Shown in pieces: positions 19,019-28,638 of a DNA stretch of 41,885 bases. Below the pieces are notes generated by a model. It worked only from the letters and a program-made list of their open reading frames with translations. It was not told the origin of the DNA and made no database searches. How positions within the stretch are numbered: the stretch's first letter is position 1; every line of letters begins with the position of its first letter. This stretch comes from Limisphaerales bacterium. GTDB lineage: Bacteria > Verrucomicrobiota > Verrucomicrobiia > Limisphaerales > UBA11358. The translations under genes were made by a program, and so were the position numbers. The stretch is from NCBI GenBank assembly GCA_003161635.1, contig PMOA01000078.1, positions 9,019 to 50,903 on the forward strand, in the 5' to 3' direction.

Positions 19019-21763
19019 ATGAAAGCCCTTGGAACCCATTCAATGTTCACCCTGTCTGCCCGGCTTTTGCTCGCGGGATTGCTGGCATCTGCCTCCGTCG
19101 CTTTTGCCGAAGACGAAATCTGCGCTTCCTGTGGACAGCAGGTGAGTGTCAGCGGCAGCTTCACCCATCACAAGGACGACGCGAGCGTGGTCATCGAAGG
19201 AGCGGGCAGCGATGCCGCGGTATTCCGGGAGGAGGTCAACGGCTCGAATTTCACCGTCACCATCACGCATCTGCCGGCGGACAAATACACGATCACAATT
19301 AGCGCGGTGGAAACCGTTGCCGGTGGAGCCGGTGAAAGGTTGTTTGATGTGACCGCCGGCGACAAGGTGCTGGCGAAAGACTTTGACATTTTTGCGACCG
19401 CAGGTGGTGCGCGAAAAGTTGCTGCGATCACCGGTTCGGTGGAGCATGAGGATGACTCCCTGAAGGGGCCGTTGACGGTTTCCTTCACGGCGAGCAAGGG
19501 CGCGGCGAAGTTCAACACGTTTGAAGTCAAAAATGCCGCCGGAGCGTCGGCGGTGTCATTCAGCGCCTCGGAACTGGCGGACGCATTTTCCGCGGCCGCG
19601 ACTCGCGTGCCGGAAATATCCGAAGCGCCGATCTGGAAAGACCCGTCGCATCCTTTGAAAGTGCGCACCTCCGATTTGATTCGCCGCATGTCGCTGGCCG
19701 AAAAAGTGGCGCAGTTACAAAACGGCGCACCGTCCATTTCGCGGCTCGGCCTGCCGGCTTATAATTATTGGAACGAAGCGTTGCACGGCGTCGCCAACAA
19801 CGGCATCGCTACCGTTTTCCCGGAGCCTGTCGGCATGGCCTCCACGTGGAACCTGGAATTGCTTCATCAGGAAGGGACCGTCATTGGCGTCGAAGGCCGC
19901 GCGAAGTTCAACGATTACACCATGAAGCATAATGGCGATTCCAAATGGTGGTATGGCCTGACCTTCTGGACGCCCAACATCAACATTTTCCGCGATCCGC
20001 GCTGGGGACGCGGCCAGGAAACTTACGGAGAGGATCCGTATCTCACGAGCGAGATTGGCATCGAGTTCGTCAAGGGCATTCAGGGTGATGACCCCAACTA
20101 CATGCTCGCGATGGCTTGCGCCAAACATTACGCGGTTCACAGCGGGCCTGAAGCGGATCGCCATAGTTTCGATGCCACGCCGGCGGAACGCGATTTGTTT
20201 GAAACGTATCTGCCACAATTCGAGCGTGTGGTGCGCGAAGGAAAAGTCGCCGGTGTCATGGGGGCTTACAATGCGGTGAACGGCGTGCCTTGTTGCGCCA
20301 GTTCCTTCCTGCTCGACGATTTGCTGCGCAAGCAATGGGGATTCGAGGGTTATGTCGTTTCAGATTGCGACGCGATTCATGACATTTGGGGTCGCCAGGA
20401 ACATTCCTATGTGAACACCCCAGAGGAAGCCGCCGCCGTTGCGGTGAAAGCGGGCTGTAACCTTTGTTGCGGCGGAGATTACAACGCCCTGATGCGGGCG
20501 GTGCAAAAGGGGTTGATCACTGAGAAAGAAATTGATCTGGCGTTGTATTACACCTTGTGGACCCGTTTCCGCCTCGGCCTGTTTGATCCGGCCGAGAAAG
20601 CTCCTTATTCAAAGATCACCATCAAGGACAACGACACGCCCGAACACCGCCAAGTGGCTTTGGAGATTGCACGGCAATCACTGGTACTGCTGAAGAACGA
20701 CGGCATTCTCCCGCTCGACCGCTCCAAGATCAAACGGATCGCTGTCATTGGGCCTAATGGCAGATCGAAGACCATGTTGCATGGCAATTACCACGGGTCA
20801 GCTTCGCATCCGATCTCAATTCTGGACGGCATCAGGCAATTGGTCGGGACGAACGTGGAAGTCACTTTTGCACAAGGATGTCCCATCACCACCAAAACCA
20901 ACAGGGGGATTGCTGCGTGGAGTCGCCAGGACAACGATACGACCCGTCCATTGCCCGAACTTAACGCCGAGGCCCTCAACAATGCGACGAATGCGGACTT
21001 GATCATTTATGTCGGCGGCATCACTCCGGCGCAGGAAGGCGAAATGTTCGATCGTGATTCGATTGAACTGCCCGAAGTGCAGGAAAAACTCGTGCAGGCG
21101 CTCCATGCCACCGGCAAGCCGGTGGTCATGGTCAATTGCAGCGGTTCAGCCATCGCGCTGCCGTGGGAGGACGAACATCTGCTGGCGATTCTCCAAGCCT
21201 GGTATCCGGGCGAGGAAGGCGGACGCGCCGTTGCTGAGGTTCTCTTTGGCGAGGTCAATCCTTCGGGCCATCTGCCGTTGACGTTCTATCGGGCTACCAC
21301 TGACCTGCCGGCTTTCACGGACTACTCGATGACCAATCGCACCTACCGCTACTTCAACGGCACACCTCTATATGCATTCGGTCATGGCTTGAGCTACACC
21401 AAATTTGAATTCAAGAATGGCAAGTTGGATTCAAAAAAGATTGCTCCGAACGGCACGGTGAAAGTGACGTTCACGGTGAAGAATTCCGGCAAACGTGATG
21501 GCGATGAAGTGGCGCAGGTTTATTTCCGCCACGTCAATTCCGCGGTCCCGCAACCGAAACTGGCGCTGTGCGGTTTTGTCCGTGTTCAGTTGAGGCGTGG
21601 TGAGTCCAAAAAAGTTGCGGTTGAAGTCCCTGCCGAACGATTCCGTTACTGGGATACGGAGAAAAAGCAATACGTAGTGGAGCCGGGAAAATATGAGTTC
21701 CTCGCTGGCGCGGCTTCGGACGACATCCGGCTGAAATTGCCGATAACAATCACCGCTCGATAA
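19019..21763 (+). CDS. Secreted GH3 beta-xylosidase/beta-glycosidase with malectin-like domain
   Basis: This is a 914-residue enzyme with a signal peptide of about 30 residues (ASVAFA). Residues about 35-190 form a beta-rich malectin-like region (VIEGAGSDAAVFREEV, ERLFDVTAGDKVL). The GH3 catalytic domain follows, with KHYAVHSGPEADRH and the nucleophile Asp449 in VVSDCDAI. The C-terminal alpha/beta domain has an acid/base candidate (Glu673 or Glu675 in QEGEMFDR), and a fibronectin III-like domain closes the protein (about 810-905). The VSDCDAI and EGE.DR pattern matches GH3 beta-xylosidases more than beta-glucosidases. Its likely role is release of xylose from xylo-oligosaccharides. It starts 135 bases after the preceding gene. 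An 11-bp palindrome, GTGATATTCAC (18990-19000), lies just upstream. Confidence 0.92.
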   Translation: MKALGTHSMFTLSARLLLAGLLASASVAFAEDEICASCGQQVSVSGSFTHHKDDASVVIEGAGSDAAVFREEVNGSNFTVTITHLPADKYTITISAVETVAGGAGERLFDVTAGDKVLAKDFDIFATAGGARKVAAITGSVEHEDDSLKGPLTVSFTASKGAAKFNTFEVKNAAGASAVSFSASELADAFSAAATRVPEISEAPIWKDPSHPLKVRTSDLIRRMSLAEKVAQLQNGAPSISRLGLPAYNYWNEALHGVANNGIATVFPEPVGMASTWNLELLHQEGTVIGVEGRAKFNDYTMKHNGDSKWWYGLTFWTPNINIFRDPRWGRGQETYGEDPYLTSEIGIEFVKGIQGDDPNYMLAMACAKHYAVHSGPEADRHSFDATPAERDLFETYLPQFERVVREGKVAGVMGAYNAVNGVPCCASSFLLDDLLRKQWGFEGYVVSDCDAIHDIWGRQEHSYVNTPEEAAAVAVKAGCNLCCGGDYNALMRAVQKGLITEKEIDLALYYTLWTRFRLGLFDPAEKAPYSKITIKDNDTPEHRQVALEIARQSLVLLKNDGILPLDRSKIKRIAVIGPNGRSKTMLHGNYHGSASHPISILDGIRQLVGTNVEVTFAQGCPITTKTNRGIAAWSRQDNDTTRPLPELNAEALNNATNADLIIYVGGITPAQEGEMFDRDSIELPEVQEKLVQALHATGKPVVMVNCSGSAIALPWEDEHLLAILQAWYPGEEGGRAVAEVLFGEVNPSGHLPLTFYRATTDLPAFTDYSMTNRTYRYFNGTPLYAFGHGLSYTKFEFKNGKLDSKKIAPNGTVKVTFTVKNSGKRDGDEVAQVYFRHVNSAVPQPKLALCGFVRVQLRRGESKKVAVEVPAERFRYWDTEKKQYVVEPGKYEFLAGAASDDIRLKLPITITAR

Positions 21764-21791
21764 GGCCGGACGACAACTGCGATTCGATATT

Positions 21792-23888
21792 ATGAACAAA
21801 TCCATTCTAACTCGTATCTTCGCCGTCACGCTGCTGGCTGGCGGCACTCTATTGAGCCATGGGGACACTCCGGATTCTCCCGGGATGCCACCTGCGGCGA
21901 CAAAACATTGGACGGCCGACAACGGCAACGGCACCTACTCCAACCCGCTGTTTTACGAGGAGTTCGAAGACCCGGATCCCATCCGCGTCGGTGACGATTA
22001 CTATCTCGCCAGCACGACGATGCACATGAACCCGGCTGTTATCATCATGCATTCCGAGGACCTCGTGAACTGGGAATTGGCCGGCTACTGCATGGATCGG
22101 CTGGATTTGGGACCGGCCTTCCGTTTGGAGGGAGGACAGATCTATGGCAACGGTATCTGGGCGCCTTGCATTCGTTACCACGATGGGATGTTCTATGTCT
22201 TCTGCAACGTCAACCGGGCGGGTCTGCAGATTTTTCGCTCCAAATCCGCCAGCGGCCCATGGCAGCGCAACCAGATCCCGGGTTTTCATGACCTCTCAGT
22301 CCTTTTCGACGATGGCGGCAAGATCTATCTCGTCTACGGCAACAGGAATCCTTACACCATCGTGGAACTCAATAAGGACCTCACCGGCGTGGTTCCCGGT
22401 GCCACTCATCAGATGAATGCCCCGGGCTTCGGCGAAGGCCATCACCTTTACAAGATTAAGGGTAAATACTACGACATCTCCGCCATCCCTGGCGCCCAAA
22501 CTGACCAGATGGTCGCCCGTGCGGATTCAATTGACGGGCCTTGGCAGGTTGAGCGCATGGTCCAAGGCGAGTCGTTGGGTGTGCCCAGCCGAGCTCCCCT
22601 GCGCGGTGGCGGCCCCGGACCGAACGTCCGCGGCTTGACCCTCCACCAGGGCGGCATGGTTGATACACCCTCCGACCAATGGTGGAGCATCATCATGCAG
22701 GATCATGGCAGCATTGGCCGCATGGTCGCGCTGGTCCCGATCACTTGGGACAACGACTTCCCAATCATCGGCCTGCCAGGCAACCTCCGCAAAGCACCCA
22801 ATACCTGGATCAAGCCTGACACCGGCTACACCCAGGAGCCCAAACCAACATTTGTCCACGACGACAACTTTGATGGCGGCAAGCTCAATCCGCTTTGGCA
22901 GTGGAATCATGTTCCGGATGACACCAAGTGGTCTCTCACGGAAAAGCCCGGCGTGCTGCGTCTCCATTCCCTGCCCGCAAACGACTTCTACAACGCCCGC
23001 AACAGCATCTGCCAGCGGCCGCCTGGACCCGAGTCCATCATGAACGTAGAACTGGATGGTTCCGGCCTGACCAACGGTGACACGGCTGGTCTGGCGCTGT
23101 TGAGCAATCCCTATGCGTGGATCGGCCTGGTGAAATCCGCCGAGGGCATCACTCTGCAAATGTTGGATCAGGGCGTTCACAAAACAAACAGTGTCTCGGC
23201 CAGTTCCACTCACGTCTGGCTGCGCGTTGCCTGCAACTTTGACACCGATTATGCCATTTTCAGTTGGAGCGCTGACGGCAAGCAATTCACGCCGCTGGGC
23301 GACCCTTATACCATGACCTTCCAGCTAAAAACCTTTCAAGGCGTTCGTCCTTCTTTGTTCAACTTCAATACCTCCGGCCAGCCAGGCGGCTATGCCGACT
23401 TTGACAACTACACCGTTGACGAGCCGCGCGCGCGGGGCATTGAACGGATGATTCCCCTGGGCAAGACCATTACGCTGACCAGCGGCGCCGACGGCAGTTT
23501 GCTGGCGGTTGACACCCAAAACATGTTACTTGTGAATGTGGCGGCCGATTCCACTAACGTGGTTTCGCAGAACGTTCAATTCCAAGTCGTAGATCTCGGC
23601 AAGGGCCGCGTGGCGTTGAAGGCTTCCAACGGCCGGTTCGTTTCCGCCGCGACTGATGGTGTTTCATTAAAAGACCTCGCCGGAAAGGCGCCCGGCGATG
23701 CGGAGTCCTTCCAATGGGTCAACCTGATGCGCAGCGACACCATGCTCATGTCTCTGGTCAATCATTGCTATTTGGCCACCAAACCCAACGAGCCCGGGCC
23801 GGTCACGGTTTCCGGCACCGGTCCGCAGCCCGACCGCAAGGACGGTTCCTGCTTCGTCTGGAAAGAGGCTCAGGCTTCAACTCTCTGA
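21792..23888 (+). CDS. Secreted three-domain GH43 with C-terminal beta-trefoil-like domain
   Basis: This is a 698-residue enzyme with a signal peptide of about 24 residues. The GH43 propeller has catalytic base Asp60 in FEDPDPIR, a modulator Asp near 167 (FHDLSVLFDDGG) and general acid Glu215 in GFGEGHH. A beta-sandwich domain (DDNFDGGKLNPLWQWNH) lies at about 350-550. The last 140 residues (about 555-695; VALKASNGRFVSAATDG, LVNHCYLATK) look like a fascin/ricin-type beta-trefoil, usually sugar-binding. It is more distant from the other GH43s here, which share a signal peptide of different sequence. It probably acts on xylo- or arabino-oligosaccharides. It starts 28 bases after GH3. Confidence 0.9.
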   Translation: MNKSILTRIFAVTLLAGGTLLSHGDTPDSPGMPPAATKHWTADNGNGTYSNPLFYEEFEDPDPIRVGDDYYLASTTMHMNPAVIIMHSEDLVNWELAGYCMDRLDLGPAFRLEGGQIYGNGIWAPCIRYHDGMFYVFCNVNRAGLQIFRSKSASGPWQRNQIPGFHDLSVLFDDGGKIYLVYGNRNPYTIVELNKDLTGVVPGATHQMNAPGFGEGHHLYKIKGKYYDISAIPGAQTDQMVARADSIDGPWQVERMVQGESLGVPSRAPLRGGGPGPNVRGLTLHQGGMVDTPSDQWWSIIMQDHGSIGRMVALVPITWDNDFPIIGLPGNLRKAPNTWIKPDTGYTQEPKPTFVHDDNFDGGKLNPLWQWNHVPDDTKWSLTEKPGVLRLHSLPANDFYNARNSICQRPPGPESIMNVELDGSGLTNGDTAGLALLSNPYAWIGLVKSAEGITLQMLDQGVHKTNSVSASSTHVWLRVACNFDTDYAIFSWSADGKQFTPLGDPYTMTFQLKTFQGVRPSLFNFNTSGQPGGYADFDNYTVDEPRARGIERMIPLGKTITLTSGADGSLLAVDTQNMLLVNVAADSTNVVSQNVQFQVVDLGKGRVALKASNGRFVSAATDGVSLKDLAGKAPGDAESFQWVNLMRSDTMLMSLVNHCYLATKPNEPGPVTVSGTGPQPDRKDGSCFVWKEAQASTL

Positions 23889-23925
23889 GAATTTTCCGTA
23901 TGCCGCTCAAACTGAAATCGCATTT

Positions 23926-25218
23926 ATGAAATTCAAAACAATTACTGCCGCGGTGCTCTGCACGCTTGGATTCTGCATCACCAGCGTGCCCGCATGGCAA
24001 TCTGACAACGGCAACGGCACATTCACTAATCCGCCGCTTTATGCCGATTATCCTGATCCGGATATTATCCGCGCGGGCGGGGACTTTTATTTTGCCACGA
24101 CCACGTTCGTCAATTCCCCTGGACTGACAATTTTGCACTCGCAAGACTTGGTGAATTGGGAAATTGTCTCGCACGTCATTCCGCGGTTGGATGGCCGAGA
24201 GCAATATGACCTCAAAAACGGCGCGGCTTATCGCCAGGGAATGTTCGCGGCGAGCCTGCGGTTTTACAGTGGTACTTTCTACGTCGTCGTCACGCCCGTG
24301 AATCACAATACTCGTGTTTATTATTCCAAAGACATCCACGGCTCCTGGCAGTTTCACGAACTCAACCGGGCGGCGTTTGATCCGGGATTGTTTATCGAAC
24401 CCGACGGCACGGGTTACATCGCCACTTCCGGCGGCTGGGACGGGCACGTCACGCTGTTGAAATTGAGCGCGGATTTCTCGAAGGTCGTCGAATCGGGCGG
24501 AATTTTTTATTAGAAGGGCGTCGAAGGCTCGAAGGTCATCAAAAAGGGCGACTGGTATTACATTTTCAACGCGCTGCCTTCAAAACTCGGCCTCACCTGC
24601 TCGCGCGCGACGAATATTTTCGGCCCCTACGAAACCATTGAGCCGTTGAACGACCGAACCGGCGGACACCAGGGCGCCATCGTGGATTTGCCGGACGGCG
24701 AGTGGTACGGCTTTGTGATGAAGGATTGCGGCGCCATTGGCCGCATGACTTACCTCAGCCCGATTTTTTGGAAAAATGATTGGCCGGTCTGTGGCACGCC
24801 AGACGCGCCGGGAAGAGTTCCCGCCGTGGTGCACAAACCGATTCAGGGAAAGCCAATTTGCCGGCCGGCAACGTCGGACGACTTTAGTTCCCCAACTCTC
24901 GGACCACAATGGCAATGGAATCATAATCCCGACGACTCGCGCTGGTCGCTTACCGAACGCCCCGGCTTTCTCCGGCTCAAACCGACCACGGCGACGAATT
25001 TCTGGACGGCACGAAATACTCTCACTCAAAAAGGCCAGGGGCCGTGGAGTCGCGGCGAAGTAAAACTCGATTTGGCAACAACCCGATCTGGAGATTGGGC
25101 GCGCTCGTTTCTTGGCTGTGACCGCACGAGTCAACTGGTGCCGTCCCCGAGGGGCCGAGCACGGATAGCAGGAAGAGCAACGGCTGCCGCCGTTGACCGC
25201 GCCAAGATTACGTTTTGA
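23926..25218 (+). pseudogene. GH43 gene with in-frame amber stop and degraded 3' end
   Basis: The first 195 codons match the GH43 at 1171 (same signal peptide, YPDPDIIR with the catalytic base, FDPGLFIE). A TAG at 24511-24513 then interrupts the same frame, which continues with KGVEGSKVIKKG, holding the general acid Glu. The stop is explained by one change from GAG. The frame stays open through the second domain (DDFSSPTLG, QWQWNHNP) but after VKLDLATT (about 25077) the sequence no longer matches and ends at 25218. The product of the first part would lack the general acid. This is a decaying copy at the end of the operon. The remaining bases to 25350 show nothing recognisable. Confidence 0.85.
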
Positions 25219-25350
25219 AACTCGGCCCGGGCCGGAAAGGAAAAAAAGACAAAAACCGCTTTTAAGAAAAAACAAAAACAGCCCCGCGCTACGCAGCCTT
25301 GACATTACTCATAGCAGTGCGGCGACATCACCCATCAAGCTGAATGATAA

Positions 25351-26016
25351 ATGAAAATAATATGCTTGCTCATACTGTTGGCTGCCGGTTCTGTGGTGAA
25401 CGCATCGTCGAATGATGTTTCGGGGGCCAAAACACCCGGGCCAATCGCGTTGGGCGACTCTTTTGTTGAAGCGGAAAAGCGAACCCGGGCATGGCTGGAA
25501 TATCCCGGAACTGCGGCGGGAGGATGGCAGCTTGTTTTAAGGCTGCCGACCAATACGTTTCAAATCGGGAAGCCGATTGCGGCAATGGTGGTGTATAAAA
25601 ACGTTTCCACCAACCAGCTCAGATTATATGTGGCCCCTCCGGGACTGCCCTACATGTTTTCCTCCCACGTCTTTGACGAGTCGAACAAGGAACTGCCGAT
25701 GACCGACCAGGCGCTCGATCAAATTGAAGACGGGCATTCTTCCTTAAGCAGGTTTCGCGGCATGTCTCCCGGTGTCCGCCTTGCGTTTCCCCTCGAATTG
25801 GACCATTTCTATCAGTTCAAAACACCGGGGACCTGCCATGTTGACGTGACCGCGCATGGTCCGCTGATGGACGCTTCCCCCCCGTTGTCAACGGGTGTTG
25901 CCGAAATCAAGATCGTCCCGACAAGGCCCGCATCGAAAACTGCCGCCACCAACGAACCCTCCGGAAGCGGCACCATGTTGCTAACCAACCGCTTCGCGCC
26001 GACCGGCAAAAACTGA
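25351..26016 (+). CDS. Small secreted protein of unknown function
   Basis: This is a 221-residue protein starting at ATG 25351, with a signal peptide (IICLLILLAAGSVVNA). The middle (WQLVLRLPTNTFQIGKPIAAMVVYKNVS, FPLELDHFYQFKTPGTCHVDV) is predicted beta-rich and reads like an Ig/E-set-type domain. The tail is Pro/Thr/Ser-rich. I do not recognise a named family. It lies 132 bases after the GH43 pseudogene on the same strand and may or may not belong to the operon. No catalytic or metal-binding motif stands out. Confidence 0.7.
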   Translation: MKIICLLILLAAGSVVNASSNDVSGAKTPGPIALGDSFVEAEKRTRAWLEYPGTAAGGWQLVLRLPTNTFQIGKPIAAMVVYKNVSTNQLRLYVAPPGLPYMFSSHVFDESNKELPMTDQALDQIEDGHSSLSRFRGMSPGVRLAFPLELDHFYQFKTPGTCHVDVTAHGPLMDASPPLSTGVAEIKIVPTRPASKTAATNEPSGSGTMLLTNRFAPTGKN

Positions 26017-26239
26017 TTGCTGCCGGAAACGAATCCGCCAAATCGTGGAATTCGCTTCTTCCTTCTACATTATACCATTTCCTGGTGGGATTCGGCACAT
26101 TGGCACTCTGTGCATACTGTGCTGTTGTGCGGACGAGCGGCGGGCAGATGGTGAGTCGTTTATATCGCATCAGAGAACAGCCTTGCGGGTATTGCACAAC
26201 GCTAATTATAAGCTTGGAGCGGGTGGCCGCCTCTCACAA

Positions 26240-26269
26240 AAAGGCAACGAACATGGGTTCGTTGCCTTT
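26240..26269 (-). terminator. Rho-independent terminator of the minus-strand HTH gene
   Basis: A perfect 13-bp stem (26240-26252 with 26257-26269) has a 4-base loop. Read on the minus strand, it is followed by five T. It lies 15 bases after the stop of the HTH gene, and supports that gene being real. The plus-strand interval from 26017 to here shows nothing else. Confidence 0.85.
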
Positions 26270-26283
26270 GGCTATTTGGGGCG

Positions 26284-26568
26284 TTATTTCGTCAGTTTCC
26301 CGAAAGGGTCACAGCCCATATACGCAATAATTCGAGCGTGATAGGGGACGGTTGGGAACAGCCTGTCGCATTCCCAAAGGCTCAAGGTTCTGGCGCTAAC
26401 CCCGAGTATTTGAGCGGCTTCCAATTGTCGGATTCCTGCGCCAAACCGTTTCTTCTTGAGATGCTTGCCAAGGGTCTTAGGCTCCTTTGCGATTGGAAAA
26501 CTGCGAGTCCAAACCGGTGCAACGTCTTTGCGCGGCACGCTCACAACCCTGTCGCAAAAAGGCAACAT
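26284..26568 (-). CDS. Small XRE-like helix-turn-helix protein
   Basis: This is a 94-residue protein. After a variable N-terminus, residues about 33-90 form a Cro/XRE-like HTH (LGKHLKKKRF, QLEAAQILGVSARTLSLWE) followed by a closing segment (PYHARIIAYMGCDPF) that I recall from a family of small bacterial and mobile-element HTH proteins. DNA binding is likely; its target is unknown. It is an isolated gene, transcribed against the upstream operon, with its own terminator. ATG 26568 is the furthest upstream start seen. The 174 bases between it and the next gene contain no obvious promoter. Confidence 0.75.
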   Translation of the reverse strand: MLPFCDRVVSVPRKDVAPVWTRSFPIAKEPKTLGKHLKKKRFGAGIRQLEAAQILGVSARTLSLWECDRLFPTVPYHARIIAYMGCDPFGKLTK

Positions 26569-26742
26569 CGCGCACCGACTTTATTGGGGTCACCACCTTT
26601 CTCGTTGCAACTTAGTTATACGGCTGATGAATCACTTCTGGCGTTTACCTCAGTTATCAAGCCTCCAAGGCGCGAATCGGTTTGGAGCGCGGGGAAGTGT
26701 TGCGGACAGCGCCACCGGGGGCCGCCTTGGTTTTCAGAACCG

Positions 26743-27705
26743 TCACGTCACCGCTGCGTGAATGCGGTAGGTTGGCATGATTTGCTCGCCTGAATTGTCA
26801 TAGCTGACCGGCAAATCCGCGCCGATGTGCGCGCTGAAGTTTTCCGACCATGTAAAACTGATTTCTGGGCCGACATACACAATCGTTTCCGCCGAATCAT
26901 TGTCCGGCACGCCACCATAAGTGTCCTTGCCCTTGCTTTCGCCCGAAACGGTTCCCTGTAGCGCGATGGTGTAATCATCCTGCAACGCCAGATACACGCC
27001 CGGTCCACCCGTCCATGTCCAGTCGTTCGCATATTGATGCTGGAAATCACCTTCCGTGCGGATCGCGTATTGCATCTGGCCGTTGAAAAATAATTTCTTC
27101 CAGCGTGTGGAAAATCCAGTTCCCAAAAGTCCGTCAAACGAACCCGAACCCAAGGCCAGATCGTGCCCGCCGATGCCCACCGCAAAATCCGGCTTGCCCA
27201 GCCAGCTTGAATCGCCCGTTGGAAATTTGATTCCGCCCAGCGCCGTCCAGGTGAAGTTGAATTCGTCCAGCGATTTCTGGTAGAGCTGGACATTTCCGGT
27301 CAACGACGCGTCACCGGGGCCAAATTCACTGCCGTGCGCGGCGACCTGTCCATACTCCCGCCAAATCAATGGCAGATTGAATTGCACGCCAAAGCGTTTG
27401 TTGAAATTGTAACCGGCGAACAGTTGCGACGATAAACTGTAGATGTATTCGCTGTCGGGATTCGGAGCCGAATGCCCATCCGACATGAAGGTGTTAAAAT
27501 CCGTGAATTGCTCCGCTACGCCCGCAAAAAATCCCTTACCGTTTCCCTGCGCTTCCTGCGCCGAATAAATCGCGCACAGATCACACCCCAAAACCGGCTG
27601 CGCCCCCCCGACTGCCACCAATGCCAAGACGAGACGAATAACAAGGGCAACTAACATCGTCCTTTGTCGCCGTTTGATTGTGGCAATGATTATTGTTGGC
27701 ATCAT
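26743..27705 (-). CDS. Outer-membrane beta-barrel protein linked to the cation transporter
   Basis: This is a 320-residue protein. A basic, hydrophobic start (start at 27705, or the inner Met about 16 codons on) leads to a signal peptide ending near VLGC. The mature start CDLCAIY carries two Cys that could bind metal. The rest has the alternating short beta strands of a barrel (FGVQFNLPLIWREY, FNGQMQYAIRTEG, VYLALQDDYTIALQG). It resembles barrels of the phenol-degradation/transporter type (MetA-like). It lies 45 bases after the transporter gene in the same direction, so the pair is likely co-transcribed for metal or cation handling. Substrate unknown. Confidence 0.75.
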   Translation of the reverse strand: MMPTIIIATIKRRQRTMLVALVIRLVLALVAVGGAQPVLGCDLCAIYSAQEAQGNGKGFFAGVAEQFTDFNTFMSDGHSAPNPDSEYIYSLSSQLFAGYNFNKRFGVQFNLPLIWREYGQVAAHGSEFGPGDASLTGNVQLYQKSLDEFNFTWTALGGIKFPTGDSSWLGKPDFAVGIGGHDLALGSGSFDGLLGTGFSTRWKKLFFNGQMQYAIRTEGDFQHQYANDWTWTGGPGVYLALQDDYTIALQGTVSGESKGKDTYGGVPDNDSAETIVYVGPEISFTWSENFSAHIGADLPVSYDNSGEQIMPTYRIHAAVT

Positions 27706-27750
27706 GGCTTGCTATCATTTGTCGGTGGCAATTGTCGGTGACTTGCGTTT

Positions 27751-28416
27751 TCAATGACAACCGCAGCTTTCACCCCGCAAAGCTTCAATGCCTTCCTTGA
27801 TGATGATGGGAAGCATCACCAGCGCAGCCACGGGGTCAGCCCACCACCAGCCAAACAACGCGTTGAGCGCAAGGCCGCAAAGAAGAATCGCCGCCAGATA
27901 AGCACAGATGGAACTCTGTTTTGAATCCGCTTGCATTGCGCGGCTGTTCAAGCGCGCAGCGACCCGCCGCTTGGCGCGGGCGATCAAAGGCATGACAATC
28001 AGACAAAGCACCGAGAAAACAATGCCGAAATAACTGACGCCCGGCGGCTGATGTTTTACCAATGATTCAACGGCTTCCCAACCCACATAAACTGCGAGCA
28101 AAAGAAAACTTACGCCCACAAGTCGCAGCGCAGTGCGTTCGCGCTCTTCGCCAAATTCATGATTCAGACGCCAGAGCAATATCGCGCTCGAACCCACTTC
28201 GATGAGCGAATCCGCACCAAAGCCAATTAGAGCGATACTGCCCGCAATCACACCCGCTGTGACTGCCGCCAATACTTCAATCGAAGTCCATGCGAGGCTG
28301 ATATATTCAATCCGCCGTCCGGCGCTAATGCCGGCTGAATTTTCGGCCGGGGTCGCGGACTTGCAGCAGTCAGAAGGGCATTCGTTTTGCATTCTTGCAT
28401 GGACTTTAACAGCCAT
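27751..28416 (-). CDS. CDF-superfamily cation transporter
   Basis: This is a 221-residue inner-membrane protein with about six hydrophobic helices. It has the CDF-type second helix motif (GFGADSLIEVGSS) and the matching fifth/sixth helix (WWWADPVAALVM). It lacks the long cytoplasmic C-terminal domain of classical zinc exporters, and the His of the usual HDxxD sites is not evident. Cys-rich ends (ECPSDCC near the N-terminus, CGCH at the C-terminus) suggest metal contact. It is the first gene of a two-gene minus-strand unit with the barrel protein. An inner ATG (28392) could also be the start. Confidence 0.82.
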   Translation of the reverse strand: MAVKVHARMQNECPSDCCKSATPAENSAGISAGRRIEYISLAWTSIEVLAAVTAGVIAGSIALIGFGADSLIEVGSSAILLWRLNHEFGEERERTALRLVGVSFLLLAVYVGWEAVESLVKHQPPGVSYFGIVFSVLCLIVMPLIARAKRRVAARLNSRAMQADSKQSSICAYLAAILLCGLALNALFGWWWADPVAALVMLPIIIKEGIEALRGESCGCH

Positions 28417-28475
28417 GTCGTGTTAAGGCAACCGATGCCTTGATCATTTCATATCAGCTTCTTTGCAATTCCATC

Positions 28476-28613
28476 ACGCTTTTCGGACCAAGCTCCGGCG
28501 CAGCGCTGGCGTGCGTGGTGGGCGTGCTGGTGGAAGTGCCGGTGATGTTGTCCGTCTGCAAAGTCTGCAACCAGTCGCGCGGCTGGTATGGAAGGCCGGC
28601 TATCGGTAATTGA
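28476..28613 (+). pseudogene. C-terminal stub of an ACR3 arsenite efflux pump gene
   Basis: The frame reads TLFGPSSGAALACVVG and then VGVLVEVPVMLSVCKVCN and SRGWYGRP, ending at TGA 28611-28613. This is the characteristic end of ACR3-family arsenite transporters. The first roughly 300 residues are absent; similarity fades upstream of about 28465. It lies head-to-head with the CDF gene. The 144-bp repeat begins 25 bases after its stop, so an insertion or deletion there probably removed a former arsenic or metal resistance gene. Confidence 0.75.
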
Positions 28614-28638
28614 CGCGCGAGGGCGGTTGGGTTGCCCG

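Noticed and set aside
19008-19021. GAGTATAAATTATG before the GH3 start as another operator copy
   Set aside because: Only the left arm matches; the right arm (TTATG) does not, and it overlaps the start codon.
25306-25312. TACTCAT ahead of the 25351 gene as a further operator of the TGAGTA-N4-TACTCA group
   Set aside because: Only one half-site is present; the expected left arm reads GCCTTG. A 7-base match is likely by chance.
26570-26660. Integron attC-like site (GCAACTTAGTTATACGGC region)
   Set aside because: No paired R and L boxes with the required symmetry, no integron integrase, and no cassette array nearby.
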